From Puffinus mauretanicus (taxonomy: Eukaryota > Chordata > Aves > Procellariiformes > Procellariidae), in assembly GCA_023333565.1 (NCBI GenBank), contig JAJKFH010001865.1, positions 620,001 to 684,000 of the forward strand: a DNA stretch of 64,000 bases, in the 5' to 3' direction. Positions within the stretch are counted from its first letter, which is position 1, and each line of letters opens with the position of its first letter. Position numbers and translations under genes: made by a program. A model generated the notes under the pieces. It saw nothing but the letters and a program-made list of their open reading frames with translations. It was not told where the DNA came from and searched no databases. Shown here in pieces: positions 1 to 12,796 of the stretch.

Positions 1-1771
1 AACACCTTTTTTTAATAGTCCTTGATCAAAGTTTTTAATCAGTTTCAAAGGCTCAAACACTGCAGATGCTTCCTGGGACAAAATTCTGTCTTTCAGGTCC
101 CCCCATTCAGACAAGCCTGCAGGGCGGGTGCCACGAAACAATAATACCTTCCTTCTGTATGGCAAGATGCCCTGGTCTGCAGCCCCCTATTTTATTGTTA
201 GGTGAACAGTGTAGTCATTCTGCTCCTCTGATGTTTCTTTGGTGATGCCCTCTGATCCCATTGCCTAGTCACATATTGCTAACAGGGGTGTTATTGTGGC
301 CATCTGACACGCTGGCCTAATCAATAACCAAGATGTGCAAAAAAAAGGGAGTTCTCTGGTGAGCCTCTGCAGCCTCCTGTGTGAGGAAACATCTAATTAT
401 AAGCGGCAGTACCCACACTGCCCTCTTCAAAACACTGGCCTGGGGCATGTGAGAAAAAATTATTCCATTTTCTAACACAGCTATGTCTCACCTTTATGGG
501 CGTACACCAAAGAGGAATAGAAAATAAATAGCACGTAATTTTGCATTTTTATAATAAGTTTGAAACTAAACACTAGGAAACCTTGTCAGCTCCTGCTAAG
601 CTGATTCCAATTAAAGCTTCTGGCACAGTTCCAGCTGTTTTACTACCTCAAATAGCACTGAACATAACAAGGTTTATGAAGCATTCAAAAGTCAAATATG
701 CTATTAACATAAACATGTAGTGAAATCAACTCTTCTACAATTTTCAGCTTGCTTTCTTTCTTTCATTTACGTTGGACTAATCTAAGATGATGTCTGTTTT
801 CTTTGTTGCATCTTCCTTTTTTTCTGCTTGCTGGAATGCAAAACAAGATTTAGTATTTGAACGGTGCATGATTTGCCCTGAGAACTTACTCCCTTTGGCA
901 ATTTTATTGCAATGCTTTCTATCCCACTGTATTTCGGTAGCAGCATTCTGAACGTTGGTTTCCTACACTGCTTTTAACTCCAAAAGAGCAAGTGGTATAT
1001 GTTTGCATATTTCTATTCTGGACTGTTTGGGAAGCTTTCTGCAAACTCAGGTGCTAATGCCAACACTTTAAGGAGAATTGCTTGATTCAATTCACTTATA
1101 ATTAACAGGCAATAAATAAAAAGAAAAAGTAGTGTAATACTCAAAACTATTTCCTGATACAATTTTGTCATTGTTTAATATTAAGTCATTCCTACTTAAA
1201 CTGAATGAAAATGAAGCATATACTTCCCTGCATCTTCAGTAGGGTGAATGTCTGCTATGTTCAAAAACATTTAGTGCTTTTTGCTAGGATGCTAATTAAA
1301 GCAGTGGACAGAGAATAATGGATACACTGGAAATGAACCATGCTGAAATTCTCATAGAGATATATATTAAATAATTGTAGGCATCTGAAAGTAGGAGAAT
1401 GCACTAACAACATTGTATGCAACACACCAAGTAAAACCATCTATAATTATATTGGCGTCAAAGAACTTTTGAATAAGCAGAAATAGAAATATGTGATTAA
1501 GCTAGAATCATCATAAATCTTGTATTGGCCACTATCTTACACTTTTTGAATGTGGTTAGTTAAGATAAAGCTTTATGATGTTATTTGTTAAGCCTCGCCT
1601 TTATATTCATTTTGTAGTTCAGCATCTGATAAGTCAGCTTCACATTCTCAACATATAAATTAAATTCTGTCAGTATATCATATTGCTGTTACTCCAGATC
1701 TGCAAGACTTCCAGTAATGTTTAACAAGTTTGTTTTTCTTGGGATCAGAAGCATTTTCTTCCTTCATACAT
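1..1771. other. Unique AT-rich non-coding DNA
   Basis: No recognisable gene, repeat family or RNA gene is visible. The first 450 bases are somewhat more GC-rich than the rest, but every frame is broken by stops and no coding motif was recognised. The remainder is typical AT-rich avian intergenic or intronic sequence. Confidence 0.6.
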
Positions 1772-1836
1772 GGCCTGATCCAAAGCCCATGCAAGTTTAC
1801 TGAATGGCTGATTTCCACAAGCTCTGGATCAGATCC
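1772..1836. repeat. Degenerate palindromic repeat relic (hairpin, MITE-like)
   Basis: The left arm CTGATCCAAAGC (1775-1786) pairs with GCTCTGGATCAG (1821-1832) with one mismatch, leaving a 34-base loop; weaker pairing extends to both ends. The wording 'GGCCTGATCCAAAGCCCAT' closely resembles a short palindromic repeat that I recall as abundant in turtles and crocodilians and sparse in birds. The family name is not certain. The hairpin itself is seen directly; the family assignment is from memory. Confidence 0.5.
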
Positions 1837-3209
1837 ATGATGGATTAGATGCAAATGATTTTTCTTTTGTTTTAGTTGAAATAAGCACTGTTAAACAAGG
1901 ATAGTCTCCTAAGACAAAATAAAAACCACCCCAGAACCTGTTTTTTAATGTAGAAATCAATCCATTACTCTGAAGCCAGATAAACCATGTTCTCTTTTAC
2001 TTTCCACTTATATATTTTAAGGAATATGTATTTTAGGAATTTCTGATCCACTTGTCATGTAATCTTGTGTTCTTAGTGTCATCTTCTACTACAGTCGTTA
2101 ACAAGCTGAAATCTAAATGAGTCCAGGACAACCTCCAAAGATTTCAAATTTCTGTTAGTTTGAAAAGGATATTTCTGTGAATTATGTGTGATCCTTCAAT
2201 TTTAAAAATACAGTGTTCTTTTAATATTCTTTTTCCACCCTGATGTCTTTTAGGGACAGCCTGGTTGCAAACAACAGTTACAAAAAAGAATAATTTTTAA
2301 ATTGTCATTTTGGCTTTTAAGCCAGTTCAAAATCCTGAAAATAGAGGAAGGGAAAACTTGCCAATACTTGACAAGAATACCTAATGCTTAGTACCTCTTA
2401 ATATTCTTTAGTACTCTGTCACACAAATATTAAGTTCTTTTGTATTGTACGACCTTGAAAAAAATAATTAATTAAAATTATTATTTTTATTAAACAATAT
2501 AATTCAGGTTTTAGCTTGGTAAGAACTTTCTGAGTCTTACCACTCAGAATTCATTATCATCCTCTTTGATACAGATAAGTGGGTTTTAAAAATGTTAATC
2601 TTTCAATTTTTACATGAATTAACCTCTTTTTAAGGTTTAATATTACTATAAAATATGCTGGAGTAAAGTTTTGTGTATTATTCTGAGAGAAAATTTGTAA
2701 TTCAAAGTAAATATTATAATAGACTATTGCAACATTCAAAAAGCAGTGAGACCCTGACTTTTCTCTAACTATTGGAGTCATTTGTACTGAGATGATAGTT
2801 CACTGTGCCAGAGTTTCCCTGATGCCTTCTCTTTCTTCCTTTTTCCTTGATGGCAGCCTTCAAGGTGATTTTTTTGCTAAGGGGATATTTGATGCAAAGC
2901 ACTCTATTTAGTTTGCGTTCAGGATCTAAGAAAGAAAAGCTAGTCAAATCCTGTTGGGAAGCTCTACAGTATAACTCCCATGCCATTCTATATAGGTTAC
3001 TGCAAATCTACCCACCTTTCCTTTTTGAGACTACAATACAGTGTTTCACACAAAGAGTTTAATCACTAAAACATATATTGTTATTTAAGAACCTTGACTG
3101 TAGAAAGCATACATCAGTTAGGAGTGGTAATGTTTTGGCTCGAGTACTAAGTAAATGCCAAAATAAACCGAAACATATTGTTGTTTAAAATTTGGATTGA
3201 AATATCTTG
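1837..3209. other. Unique AT-rich non-coding DNA
   Basis: Nothing recognisable. There is a very AT-rich tract around 2457-2510 (AATTAATT and ATTATT runs). The overlapping short open frames on both strands around 2765-3062 show no known motif and are attributed to chance. Confidence 0.6.
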
Positions 3210-3214
3210 TCCTT

Positions 3215-3704
3215 TGTCATAATTTAACCTGGCAGGCAGCCAAATACCACGCAGCCACTCACTCACTCCCCCCCGCTGGTGGGGCGGGGAGAGAATCGGA
3301 AGGGTGGGAGTGAGAAAAACTCGTGGGTTGAGATAAATGTGGTTTAATAGAACAGAAAAGAGAAAATAATAATAATAATAATAGAATATACAAAATGAGT
3401 GATGATACACAATGCAATTGCTCACCACCCTCACTGACCGATAACCAAGTAACGATCACTACTTCCTGGAACACACCTACCATTCATATACTGAGTATGA
3501 TGTCACATGGTATGGAATACCCCGTTGGCCAGCTGGGCTAGCTGTCCTGGCTGTGCTCCCTCCCAATCTAGCAGAGGATAGTTGTCCTTGACAAGGTACT
3601 TAGCAACAACTGAAAACATCAGTATGTTATCAACATTCTTCTCATACTAAATCCAAAACACAGCACTAGGAAGAAATTTAACTCTATCCCAGCTGAAACG
3701 GACA
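3215..3704 (-). mobile_element. Solo LTR, endogenous retrovirus, subfamily A copy 1
   Basis: On the minus strand the element starts TGTCCGTTTCAGCTGGGATA and ends ATGACA, so it has TG...CA termini. It is flanked by a perfect 5-bp target-site duplication, TCCTT, at 3210-3214 and 3705-3709. It aligns by eye along its length with the LTR at 17041-17600, including the shared trinucleotide run, a TATA-like CAGTATATGA (minus, complement of 3483-3492) and an ATTAAA polyadenylation signal (minus, complement of 3343-3348). No gag, pol or env lies next to it, so it is a solo LTR left by recombination between the two LTRs of a provirus. A 5-bp duplication is typical of ERVL-type insertions; the class is inferred. 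Confidence 0.88.
3365..3383. repeat. (AAT)n microsatellite inside the LTR
   Basis: About six AAT units. The same position in the LTR at 17041-17600 carries an ATC/ATT run, so the microsatellite seed belongs to the LTR subfamily and is not a later independent repeat. Confidence 0.9.
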
Positions 3705-3709
3705 TCCTT

Positions 3710-5075
3710 AAAATGTTCCCCAACAGCTGTTTAAGAAGCTTTCCAAAAGGGAAAGTTCCTTTCCAAAAGGGCAAGTTACTCTTTGGTTTGCACCCTCATT
3801 TTGACCAGATTGCAAATTCTTTCTTAATTACATCTAAATTCGCTAGTGTACCATTTTAGATTTGTTCCATGCCTCCTGCACACTGCATTTATCACGGATT
3901 TTTATTCACATCTGCTCAGTTGTTCAGCCTGCTAACCAATGCTTGCCACATATCCAGACATCAGGATGGATTTGAAAAAAAAAAGAAAAAAAAAGATGAA
4001 AGAGAGCAGCAGGACCTTTGATAATTTTGAGTTCTGTGTATGAAGGCTGATTAACCATGACTAGCTCCAAGTTAAATGTCTGTTGTTTACAGAGGAACAC
4101 AGGGAGAACAATATTCTCAAAAATTTTTTCTTTTTTGAATGATCAAGATACATTATTGTTTGAACACACATTTTCTTGAAAGATTCCTCTCAGGTTTTTG
4201 TTGGGTTTGTTGGGTTTATTTCTTAGTGAGACTATTGATAATGTAAGGTGTGTCATTTTAAGATTAATAGACACAGGATGCAAGAGATGCAACATTCAGA
4301 GCATGAAGAATCATTAACTAGCAACGATGTCTGAGGGATGTTCCTGCGTTTCAAATGCTTCATTGCTTCATTGAGTAGTGAACACAGCAACTCACTCTGA
4401 GGCAGATGTTATGCCCGCACACATTGCAAATGCAAACAATTATCTCCAAAGCGTGCAGAGAAAAATCAGACAAACCATGTAATATTCTGGAAGAAAAAAA
4501 AAATTATTTAAAACTGAAAACTTTATGTCAAAAGTGTTACATACATGAACACCTGTAATTGTTATGGTCCATAATAATGTCTATTGAAAACAAGGTATTC
4601 AAAGTCAGATTCTGTATTTTGGCCAAGAAAAGGTCTTCTGCTTTGAATGATTTGGGGAGAATAGAAATCTGTCTGCTGAATCTACAAGGTAATTTTTAAA
4701 TTACTGATGATATTGAGAACATTATTTCACGTGACTCCATAACTCCATAATTTTCTGTTGGTCACCACTGGAAATGTCCTGAACTAGTTGAGACATGTAT
4801 AGTCAAAGGTAGAATATTGGAGTAAATGGATTAGTGATTCAGACTGACGTGGAAATTCATAAGCTAGAGACATCACAACGTTCACTCCACAAGTATCTCA
4901 AACCAGAAGTTCTCAAATCTTTAATGCAATAAATCCTCAAAGCTAATAAGGGGAATTAGGATAGAGGGGGATAACACAAAGATATTCTTAGAGGTGGGGG
5001 AAAGTGAGGCAGGAGTTTGGCTTTCTGCTGTCTGCCCAACACCTAAAACTGTGTGGTCCTGTTCTGTTTGACCAG
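3710..5075. other. Unique AT-rich non-coding DNA
   Basis: Nothing recognisable except an A-rich stretch near 3975-3994 and a short imperfect duplication (CTTTCCAAAAGGG twice near 3740-3770). No coding signal was seen. Confidence 0.6.
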
Positions 5076-5148
5076 GATGCTAAGTGTTATAGTGATATAA
5101 CCTCTGTAACTATTACTACCATTGACAATAAAACAAAAAGATCAGGAG
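5076..5148 (+). other. Splice-site-bounded open stretch (speculative exon)
   Basis: A pyrimidine-rich acceptor, CCTGTTCTGTTTGACCAG, ends at 5075 and a consensus-like donor, GAG|GTAAGT, begins at 5149. The 73 bases between them are open in one frame (DAKCYSDITSVTIT...). The peptide resembles nothing I recognise. Such pairs arise by chance in 64 kb, so this is a weak candidate. Confidence 0.15.
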
Positions 5149-6878
5149 GTAAGTGGAAAGCTAGTGTGTTTGCTGCAGTACGTCTTACCTGTATAACCAT
5201 TTTCATCCAGAATAGTATGCATATGTACTTCAAATTTTGTTCCTGTGGTGCTCAAAGACATCTTATGTAGGTTGAACAGGAAGAAAAAAAAATTGTTTTT
5301 AATGTTAAGCTGTGCAATCAAGATAAGAGACACAGTGCCAAAGCTATTGTAGTTACAAGTGTGTTTAAATTTCATAGTATTACGACATCTGAGATGTTTG
5401 TACCATCTTAAACGGTGTGTTGAATCTCAAACGGACTACACAGGAATCTTTTCACCTGACACAAAATTGCAGTGACTTCAGGGGGTAAGATAGTATCTTT
5501 TAATAACTTATATTACACTGAGATTCAGTAAAGGAAAGAAATTAAGCAAATGGAAATGCTCAGGGGCTGAAACTACGGTAACGTTATCCTCTCATCCTAC
5601 CCAGGAGAAGAGAGGGCGTGCTTTGCTTCTGAAGCAAACTGAAGTTACACCCTGGTTTGCCTCCACAGCCAATCCCTGGTAGCCTACAAAGGCCATCCAC
5701 TTTGCTCTTACTACAGACATAGCAGTTAGTTTCTGGGGAAGGAGATGGGAATGGAGGAGAAAAGGACAACTCATGAATCGGAAAAGACAGCTCTGAAAGA
5801 ATTCAGAGAAACAGAAGCCTTGCTCTGTTATTAAGGGAAAAGCCAACCCTGAAAACAATATTAAAAGCGGAGGGGAAGATGTTCTGACCTCAGAGCTCTG
5901 TTTTCCTCTCTAGATGTCTGATATGCCTCTAATCATTTTTCTAATATTGAATATATGTCAGGCATGTTAAAGTAAGGAATTTCACAGTTTTGTAAAACCT
6001 TCAGTGCTGTCAATGGGTACAACTGAGTAGTAGGTTAGAAATACCTTCTCTCAGTACCTTTAGTCCCATGGGAATATATTGCATCATTTAATGAAAATTC
6101 AGACTTTGCATCTTTCCTGGTTCTGACTATCAAAGACATTTCCTGTAGCAGGTCCAAGCTCTCTGTGAGTCTCATGATGACACGGAAAAAATCGGGGATG
6201 TATGTCTCAGCTCAGGATAAATGAGCCTAGCATTTGTTTTAAGCCATATTTTCTTCACTTTGAGAACAGTTGTGAGAGATGTAACAGTCCTTGGTAATGA
6301 CTCATGATAAAAAGGGCCTTCAGACTTACAGCAACTCCACAGTTCTGTCACAGCCTAGATTCCCTCTGATGTTAAATAATGCTGGCATATAACTCCTTTG
6401 TACTTCTAGATATACCTCCAGTACTCCTTTTTTCTCAAGTTTACAAAGTAGAAATAGTCCATGATTACTTACTCCTGCCCAAACTAGATGCCAAGTATTC
6501 ACTCAGGAAAGTCTTCCCAGTCTGCTTCTTTCATTGCTGCTGTACGCTGTCAGGATGGAGGCTAGGCTTAACCTCAGAAATGGTCATTTACCTTGGCAAA
6601 TGAATTTTGAGCATGGTGTCTTAGATCAAGGTTCTCCAGAACACTGCAATACTAGTTCTCAAATACCTGTGCAGATACACAGTTATTATACTCTCTTTTC
6701 CTCTGGAAATCCTGCATCATTGAACTTCAGTATTCACCTCTGCCTGAAATGTCCAGAACCATAGTTAAAATTATCTCCACTTATCTGGATCTTAGCCTAT
6801 TATTATGATTTTACTGCTAAAAAGGCCACACTACAGTAAAAGGAAGTATGCTTATTTATTTATAACATCCTAGGCAGA
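5149..6878. other. Unique non-coding DNA
   Basis: No recognisable feature. Short open frames on the minus strand near 5584-5858 lack any known motif. Confidence 0.55.
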
Positions 6879-7448
6879 TGTCATGGTTTAACCCCAGCCG
6901 GCAACTAAGCACCACACAGCCACTCGCTCACTTGCCCTCAGTGGGATGGGGGAGAGAATCAGAAGGGTAAAAATGAGAAAACTTGTGGGTTGAGATAAAG
7001 ACAGATTAAGGTAGACACATAAAGCACAAGCTGCACATGCAAGCAAAGAAAACAAGGAATTTATTCACTACTTCCCATCAGCAGGCAGGAGTTCAGCCAT
7101 CTCCAGGAAAGCAGGGCTCCGTCATGCATAACAGTTACTTGGGAAAACAAACGCCATCACTGCGGACATGCCGCCTTTCCTTCTTCTTCCCTCAGCTTTA
7201 TATGCTGAGCATGACATCATATGGTATGGAATATCCCTTTGGTCAGTTGGGGTCAGCTGTCCCATCTGTGTCCCCTCCCAACTTCTTGTGCACCCCCAGC
7301 CCACCCGCTGGTGGGGTTGTGTGAGAAGCAGAAAAGGCCTTGACTCTGTGTGAGCTCAGCAGTAACGAAAACTGTTTCCAGCCCAAATCCAAAACTCATA
7401 CTAGCTACTATGAAGAAAATTAACTCCACCCCAGCCAAAACCAGCACA
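6879..7448 (-). mobile_element. Solo LTR, endogenous retrovirus, subfamily B copy 1
   Basis: The plus strand reads from TGTCATGGTTTAACCCCAGC to ...CCAGCACA, giving TG...CA termini. The element is homologous throughout to the LTR at 24458-25042. On the minus strand a TATA-like CATATAA lies at the complement of 7198-7204. The flanks GCAGA (6874-6878) and GTGGA (7449-7453) match at only 3 of 5 bases, so the target duplication is decayed or uncertain. No internal retroviral genes flank it. Open frames inside it are chance frames of the LTR. It shares its outer ends with subfamily A but carries a different central/R-region block. Confidence 0.85.
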
Positions 7449-10400
7449 GTGGACAACACAGTTGAAAAATTCATAAAGACACAAATAACAGAAAAGAAAG
7501 AAAATCACATTTAATCTAAATTACAACTCTGTCTTCCCTTCTTCTCAACCACCTGGCAAGCTATAGATGCTTATCTGAGCTAAATAGTCAAAACCCTTTG
7601 AATGCTGTATATTGTCAGTCTGCCTTCCCTGAAATAAAAGGTATAACAGCTTTGATACTTGTTGCCTTCTGGGGGTCTCTTAGAGACTCTATCATATTCC
7701 CCAACCTCCACCTTACAAATATTATTGATCCAAACCTTATTCAGGAAGCACTTTTTATTTTCCTTCTCTTAGACTGTTCATTGTCCTCTCCATTTTAAAA
7801 ATGTTGAAGTCCTTTTGGCAGAGGAAGTATTATCTCCTGTGCTTGATTTGACAAATCATTGGTCTGCTGAGTGATAAAGTATCTTTTCAGATCTTGGGGG
7901 CAACATGCCAATTTCAGTATGGAACCTTTTGACACAATGAATCATATTTTTCATAATCACACATTGCAGAAATGTATTTATATTTAGACACTCATTTATC
8001 ATGAGACTGTATTTTTTTAATCATATGTGTACGGGTTTAATTAATTAATAAATAGAGATTCAGAGACTGGCAGTAAAACACCCGTAGGTTACCAGTTCAG
8101 AGCACAGATACAACTCAGAATGGACCCTGATTGAAATTCTGTAAGTGTGTCGTAAATGTTATTAGCTATTCTGGGTGATCCTACTTGTGCTGTGTGTTTG
8201 GGGTTTTTTTCCCCCACTTGTAAAAGTCTCGTTCTCATTGCAATATAACAGATTTGCAATCCTCAAAATCTATTGTAAAATAGAGTTATTATTTAGGATT
8301 AGGTTAATGCTTGCTGGCGAACACCTGCAACGCAAAAAATTGTTGCTGTTTAGCATTAGCTAAATCATGACTTCAGGATAGATCATTGAGGTCTGTAGAA
8401 GTTCAGGCTTGCATTCATCATGCGGAATTACTCTTCTGTGTAGGTTAAAGCATTGTGGTGCTCAATATTAGGTAATAGTAAGGTTTGACACCATCCTACA
8501 CGCCTTGAAAACCAAAGTTCAGAAATTTCAGTACCAGCAGTATCTTCTTATGGGGTAGCATAGCTATCCTGTGATTTTTTTGCAGCAGCATCATTCACGC
8601 TCTGATAGGCTCAAGTCACATTCTGCAATGTTTCATTGTCAAAGTGTTGCGCATGACCTCTGTGGCATTGTCTCAGTTGCATTTACCATTATGAAACAAA
8701 CAGCACTGTAAAGGAAATATGTGGCACACAGAGGTTCCATATCACCCTGACTATTTATTGTCAATACCTACTCATGTATAATACCACGTATAACAGCTTT
8801 GGCTGGCTTTTAAAATAAAAGTATGGAAAGCACTTCTAGGTGACTCATAACTGGTTAAAGAGATATATCTGAACTTCTGCATCACTGTTTCTAGAAGCAG
8901 CAGCAGCAGAACTGGGCAAGCTTACTTTCTGACTGTGGGGAACTCAGGGGAGACCAAAACTCTAAGGTAGCCCGCTTCACATAAAGCATGTGTACCATCT
9001 TCTCCCCTTCTCTGCCCACCTCTGCAGGAACAGTGTGTATTGCTCACAAATGGCACTTGAGGAAAACATCCTACCAAGTTAATGCATAGAAGGCATTTGT
9101 AATTGTCTGTTTTATTTCTTTTTCAAGAGGGTTTAAGTGGCTTTTGCATGCTTCTGAGGGTGGGGGGAGTATGTGTAAGTAAGCATGAAGGACAGAAAGA
9201 CACATGCACACATACACATGATGTTTCAGTCAAATCCACAGGAGTAGCAAAACACTTCTGGAGTTCATCCTCTAATCACCCCAGAGACAAAGCTGTCTGA
9301 TGTGAGCTTCTGCATAAGTGAGATATTCAGAAACTGTTGCAAAAAGAAGAAAAAATCTCAAACAAACTGCTATTTTTGATCTTTCCATTCAGTTGAAATA
9401 GTAGTTCCATCGATTCCAGATTTAGTTTGGTAAGTGTGACAGAAAAGTCAGGTTACTGAGTTTAATTTGTTCACTTTTCTCTGGAAAACTGATCTGAAAT
9501 CATCCAAAGGGAAAAAAACTAATGTACCCCACAAAATCAGTTACCTGCAAAAGCAATTAAATAATTATTGTTCTATTTCATACTGCTTTTCACTGTAGGT
9601 AACAAATACCAAATGTTACAAAAATATCTTTGAGTGAGATTAACAATACCTGTGTGATTTTATAACTTGAATGTCCTGCTTGGGTAAGCACTCATCTAAA
9701 TATTTCTATCATTTCTTTTGTAAAACTATAACCAATAATATCTAGACCAGAACGTATGTAGCTGAGGATAATATTGATAACAAAAAAAACCATTCTATTT
9801 ACTTTAATCATCCAGGTAAAATTTCACAAATAATATTAGTAGAAAAAAGACTCATACTTGTTGACATCTATTTTCTTTCGAAAATTTCTCTGGATAACTG
9901 AGTACGTGCAAGACAATAGTGATAAATAAGGGGAAAGAGATGAGTCCTTAGAGTTCCTATCATTTCATGAAGATGATAACAAGTCAAAATCTGCAGTGTT
10001 CATATAAGACATTGTCTTTGATTGTAGGAGTTTGTCTCCCCAGAAAAAATGAGACTTTAAGTTTCATCCTAACATCACGGCATGTATTAATATATCCCTT
10101 CTAGTTTATTGTAAATGCACAACAGTAATAGCAGCATCTCATCGTGTGCTAGCAACCAGGGATGTTGAAGTCGCTTGGTGTAAAGCAGAACTTAGGCCTC
10201 AGCATGGTCACTGCTGTGGGTATCAGTTGGTCTCAGTATATAGACTGGTATCTTCTGTTTGAGAGGTTCAAGTTTGCCTTCCATACTGGCGAATGAAGAG
10301 CTGTAAATGTCCTGCTTTAAGTACTGAATCTCCTGTGCACTTGAATGGGAATGCTGGAAACAGGTTTGACCAAGAAATACTAGAAATCTCTCTGTATTTT

Positions 10401-11382
10401 GGATACTGTCTGTTCTTCAAATATATAGTCCTGTGTTTGTACTAAGTTGTTTGCCTGTTGTCTTTCAATCCATGCACAAAGAAAAAAAAAAGCTTAAATG
10501 CAAATTGATTAGTAAATCAGAGATAATTGCAGTCCTGCATCTAACATGTAAATGTCATTTTTTCATGCCTATTATATTATGAAAATTAATACCTTGGATT
10601 ATTTTGTTATGATACAATTTCCCCTGTGTATCAATTTTACCTTAAAACATTAAGAAGTCATTTAAATGCAAGACAGAACCTTAAGGTCTCAGTAGGAATA
10701 ATTTATTAAGAGTTCATCTTCACAGAATTGTAAGATGTGCTTTTTCAGACAGTGCTAAAACCGCAACTGTCATGTAAATACATGCTTCAGGAAAATTTGA
10801 AGGCCAGTAGTGCTATCAGTCAAAGGACTTATAAGTCTCAAGTAGCCCATGTAAAGATCAATTTTTTTAAAGATCAAGTATAGGAAAAAGGATTAATAAA
10901 GAAGATCTGAAGTATAAGAAACTTAGGAACTGATCTGGGGAAACATATGCTAATTGTGTTGTCCAAAGCCCAGTTCAAAAATAAGTAGTACAGAACAGGT
11001 TGACTGATGTTGGAATACCGCCTGAGTAAAACACCTCTACCTTCTGAAAGAGAACATAATTCTGTTTCCCTGGTGTATTTCTTCATTTATAGGCTGTCTG
11101 AATTGAAAAGGTAGATGTTTTATTCTGGGAATTGACTACAAGGGTGATTGCTTTCAGGTGAAACACTTAATAAATTAAAATTTAGAGAGTAAGATAACCT
11201 TACTTAGGGAGAAGAGCAATAAGTGTGAAATAAGTAAATGTGAAAAGAAAAAAAAAGCCTGGTGGTTTGTGTTACATTTCTATGCCTAATTAGATAATTA
11301 GAAGGTGGGGACTAGAGGACCTAATATTGATTAGTTTTCTGAAAACATCCTCGCTGAGAACAAGGACACAAAAAGGAACTGA
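7449..11382. other. Unique AT-rich non-coding DNA
   Basis: No gene or repeat family recognised. Minor low-complexity items: TTAATTAATTAATAAATA near 8037-8054, a short (GCA)n near 8893-8908, a CA-rich patch near 9200-9220 and an A-run near 10481-10490. Open frames are short and unrecognisable. Confidence 0.6.
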
Positions 11383-11994
11383 AAGCATTTTGGTGTGCAA
11401 TCTATAATGGTCACCTTTAAGAGTTTAACAGTTGCTTTAGATAACAAAACAATGTTGTCTCTGAATTTGCAGTGCTCTTTAGAGATTAGTGTTAACACAG
11501 AATTAACATTATTTATATATCCACTCAAAATGAAAAGTTTTTGAGGATGATCCTTGGTGGAACAGCAGCAGTCAGCAGATGTTATTTTTTCATAAACATA
11601 AGCAGTACCTACAATACAGAATATTAAAAACCGACCCTCAGCTGACTCATTGAGCCAAGTGTTGTATATTGAAGTCAAACAAGAAACAGATCAATCCTTT
11701 CACAGTCTTGGCTATTCAGATAAGCTTTACACCCATATTCCTTGCTAGGGGTTTTTTTTTTGGAGCGGCAGGAGGTTTTCAGTGCACAGATTTTTTAGAA
11801 CATTCATTCACAGGTGTCTCTATAGGTGTTTTAGACCCTACAAACATTTAGAAGTTAAGTAAATCCTCATTTCAGAACACAAAATCATCATTTGCCATGA
11901 TCAAGAACAAATTCAGAGACAACATTGTTTTGTTATCTAAAGCAACTCTTAAGCTCTTAAAGGTGACCATTATAGATTGCACACCAAAATGCTT
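11383..11994. repeat. Spaced inverted repeat 1 (87-bp arms, 438-bp loop)
   Basis: The left arm 11383-11469 is the reverse complement of the right arm 11908-11994 over exactly 87 bases with two mismatches and no gaps. The spacer 11470-11907 is 438 bp and holds a T-run (GGGGTTTTTTTTTTTGGAG, about 11749-11767) but no recognised gene. Outside the arms only a short scrap matches (GAGGATGTT), so the arm ends are fairly sharp. No TIR of a known DNA transposon family and no clean target duplication were seen. It could be a fold-back element, an inverted local duplication, or two opposed copies of an unknown repeat. Confidence 0.92.
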
Positions 11995-12520
11995 CTTCAC
12001 TAACTGAGAAGAACTGGTGCTTCAATATGCATAAAGTGAGGATGTTGTGATTCTTCTGAAGTTTCTCCTGAACGAGAAGAAATTTCAGGAGAGCTGAACT
12101 GTAAATTTGAGCAATTAAAATGTCTGTATGCATTCACTAGCCTTTAAATGGTATACCATGGTACAATCATACAGTCCAAGTTGTGCTTCAAAGGATATTA
12201 TGCTGGGTACTGTAACAAAGAATGCAACATTTGAGCATTAGGATACAGACAGACTTTTGTCACCAACATGCCAGTGGCAAAAAAAGAGAGCTTTTAGTAA
12301 CTCGTAAGAACAAAATAAAAGCCGCCTTCATGCAATTTTCTCATTTTCCACTATCTTGTTTCTCAAAATCAGTGGAATTTACAGTTGCCTTCTCTGGATA
12401 CCATTGCTCATTTTTCTTTTTTTTCCCCAGTACTCCAAAAAGATGTATAATCCACACAAAATCATATTTTTACTGATGTAGGAACATAGCATACATATAT
12501 TTTTTTATGTTTAGTTTAAC
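11995..12520. other. Unique non-coding DNA
   Basis: No recognisable feature. A T-rich run (TTTTTCTTTTTTTTCCCC) lies near 12411-12428. Confidence 0.55.
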
Positions 12521-12796
12521 ATAGGATGAGAGGAAATGGCCTCAAGTTGTGCCAAGGGAGATTTAGATTGCACATTAGGAAAAATTTCTTTACTGAAAGA
12601 GCGGTCAGGTCTTGGAACAGGCTGCCCAGGGAAGTGGTTGAGTCACCATCCCTGGAAGTATTTAAAAGACGTGTAGATGAGGTGCTTAGGGACATGGCTT
12701 AGTGGGCATGGTGTGTTGGGTTGACGGTTGGACTGGATGATCTTAGAGGTCTCTTCCAACCTTAATGATTCTGTAGTTCTATGATTCTATGATTCT
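12521..12796 (+). mobile_element. CR1 LINE, 3'-end fragment
   Basis: A 5'-truncated CR1 copy. It shows the standard CR1 3' wording: 'AGGATGAGAGGAAATGGCCT', then 'TTGGAACAGGCTGCCCAGGG', 'GGACTGGATGATCTTAGAGG' and 'TCTCTTCCAACCTT'. It ends in the diagnostic tandem tail TTCTATGATTCTATGATTCT. CR1 is the dominant avian non-LTR retrotransposon and most copies are truncated like this. The copy is non-coding and not mobile by itself. Confidence 0.97.

Noticed and set aside
3215..3704. Repeated motifs first considered as a possible CRISPR-like or gene array shared by four sites
   Set aside because: The four copies are dispersed 490-585 bp units with TG...CA ends and target duplications, which identify them as LTRs.
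7037..7324. 95-codon open frame
   Set aside because: Lies wholly inside a solo LTR, antisense to its transcription direction.
11331..11678. 115-codon minus-strand open frame
   Set aside because: It covers the left inverted-repeat arm and part of the loop; no known motif.
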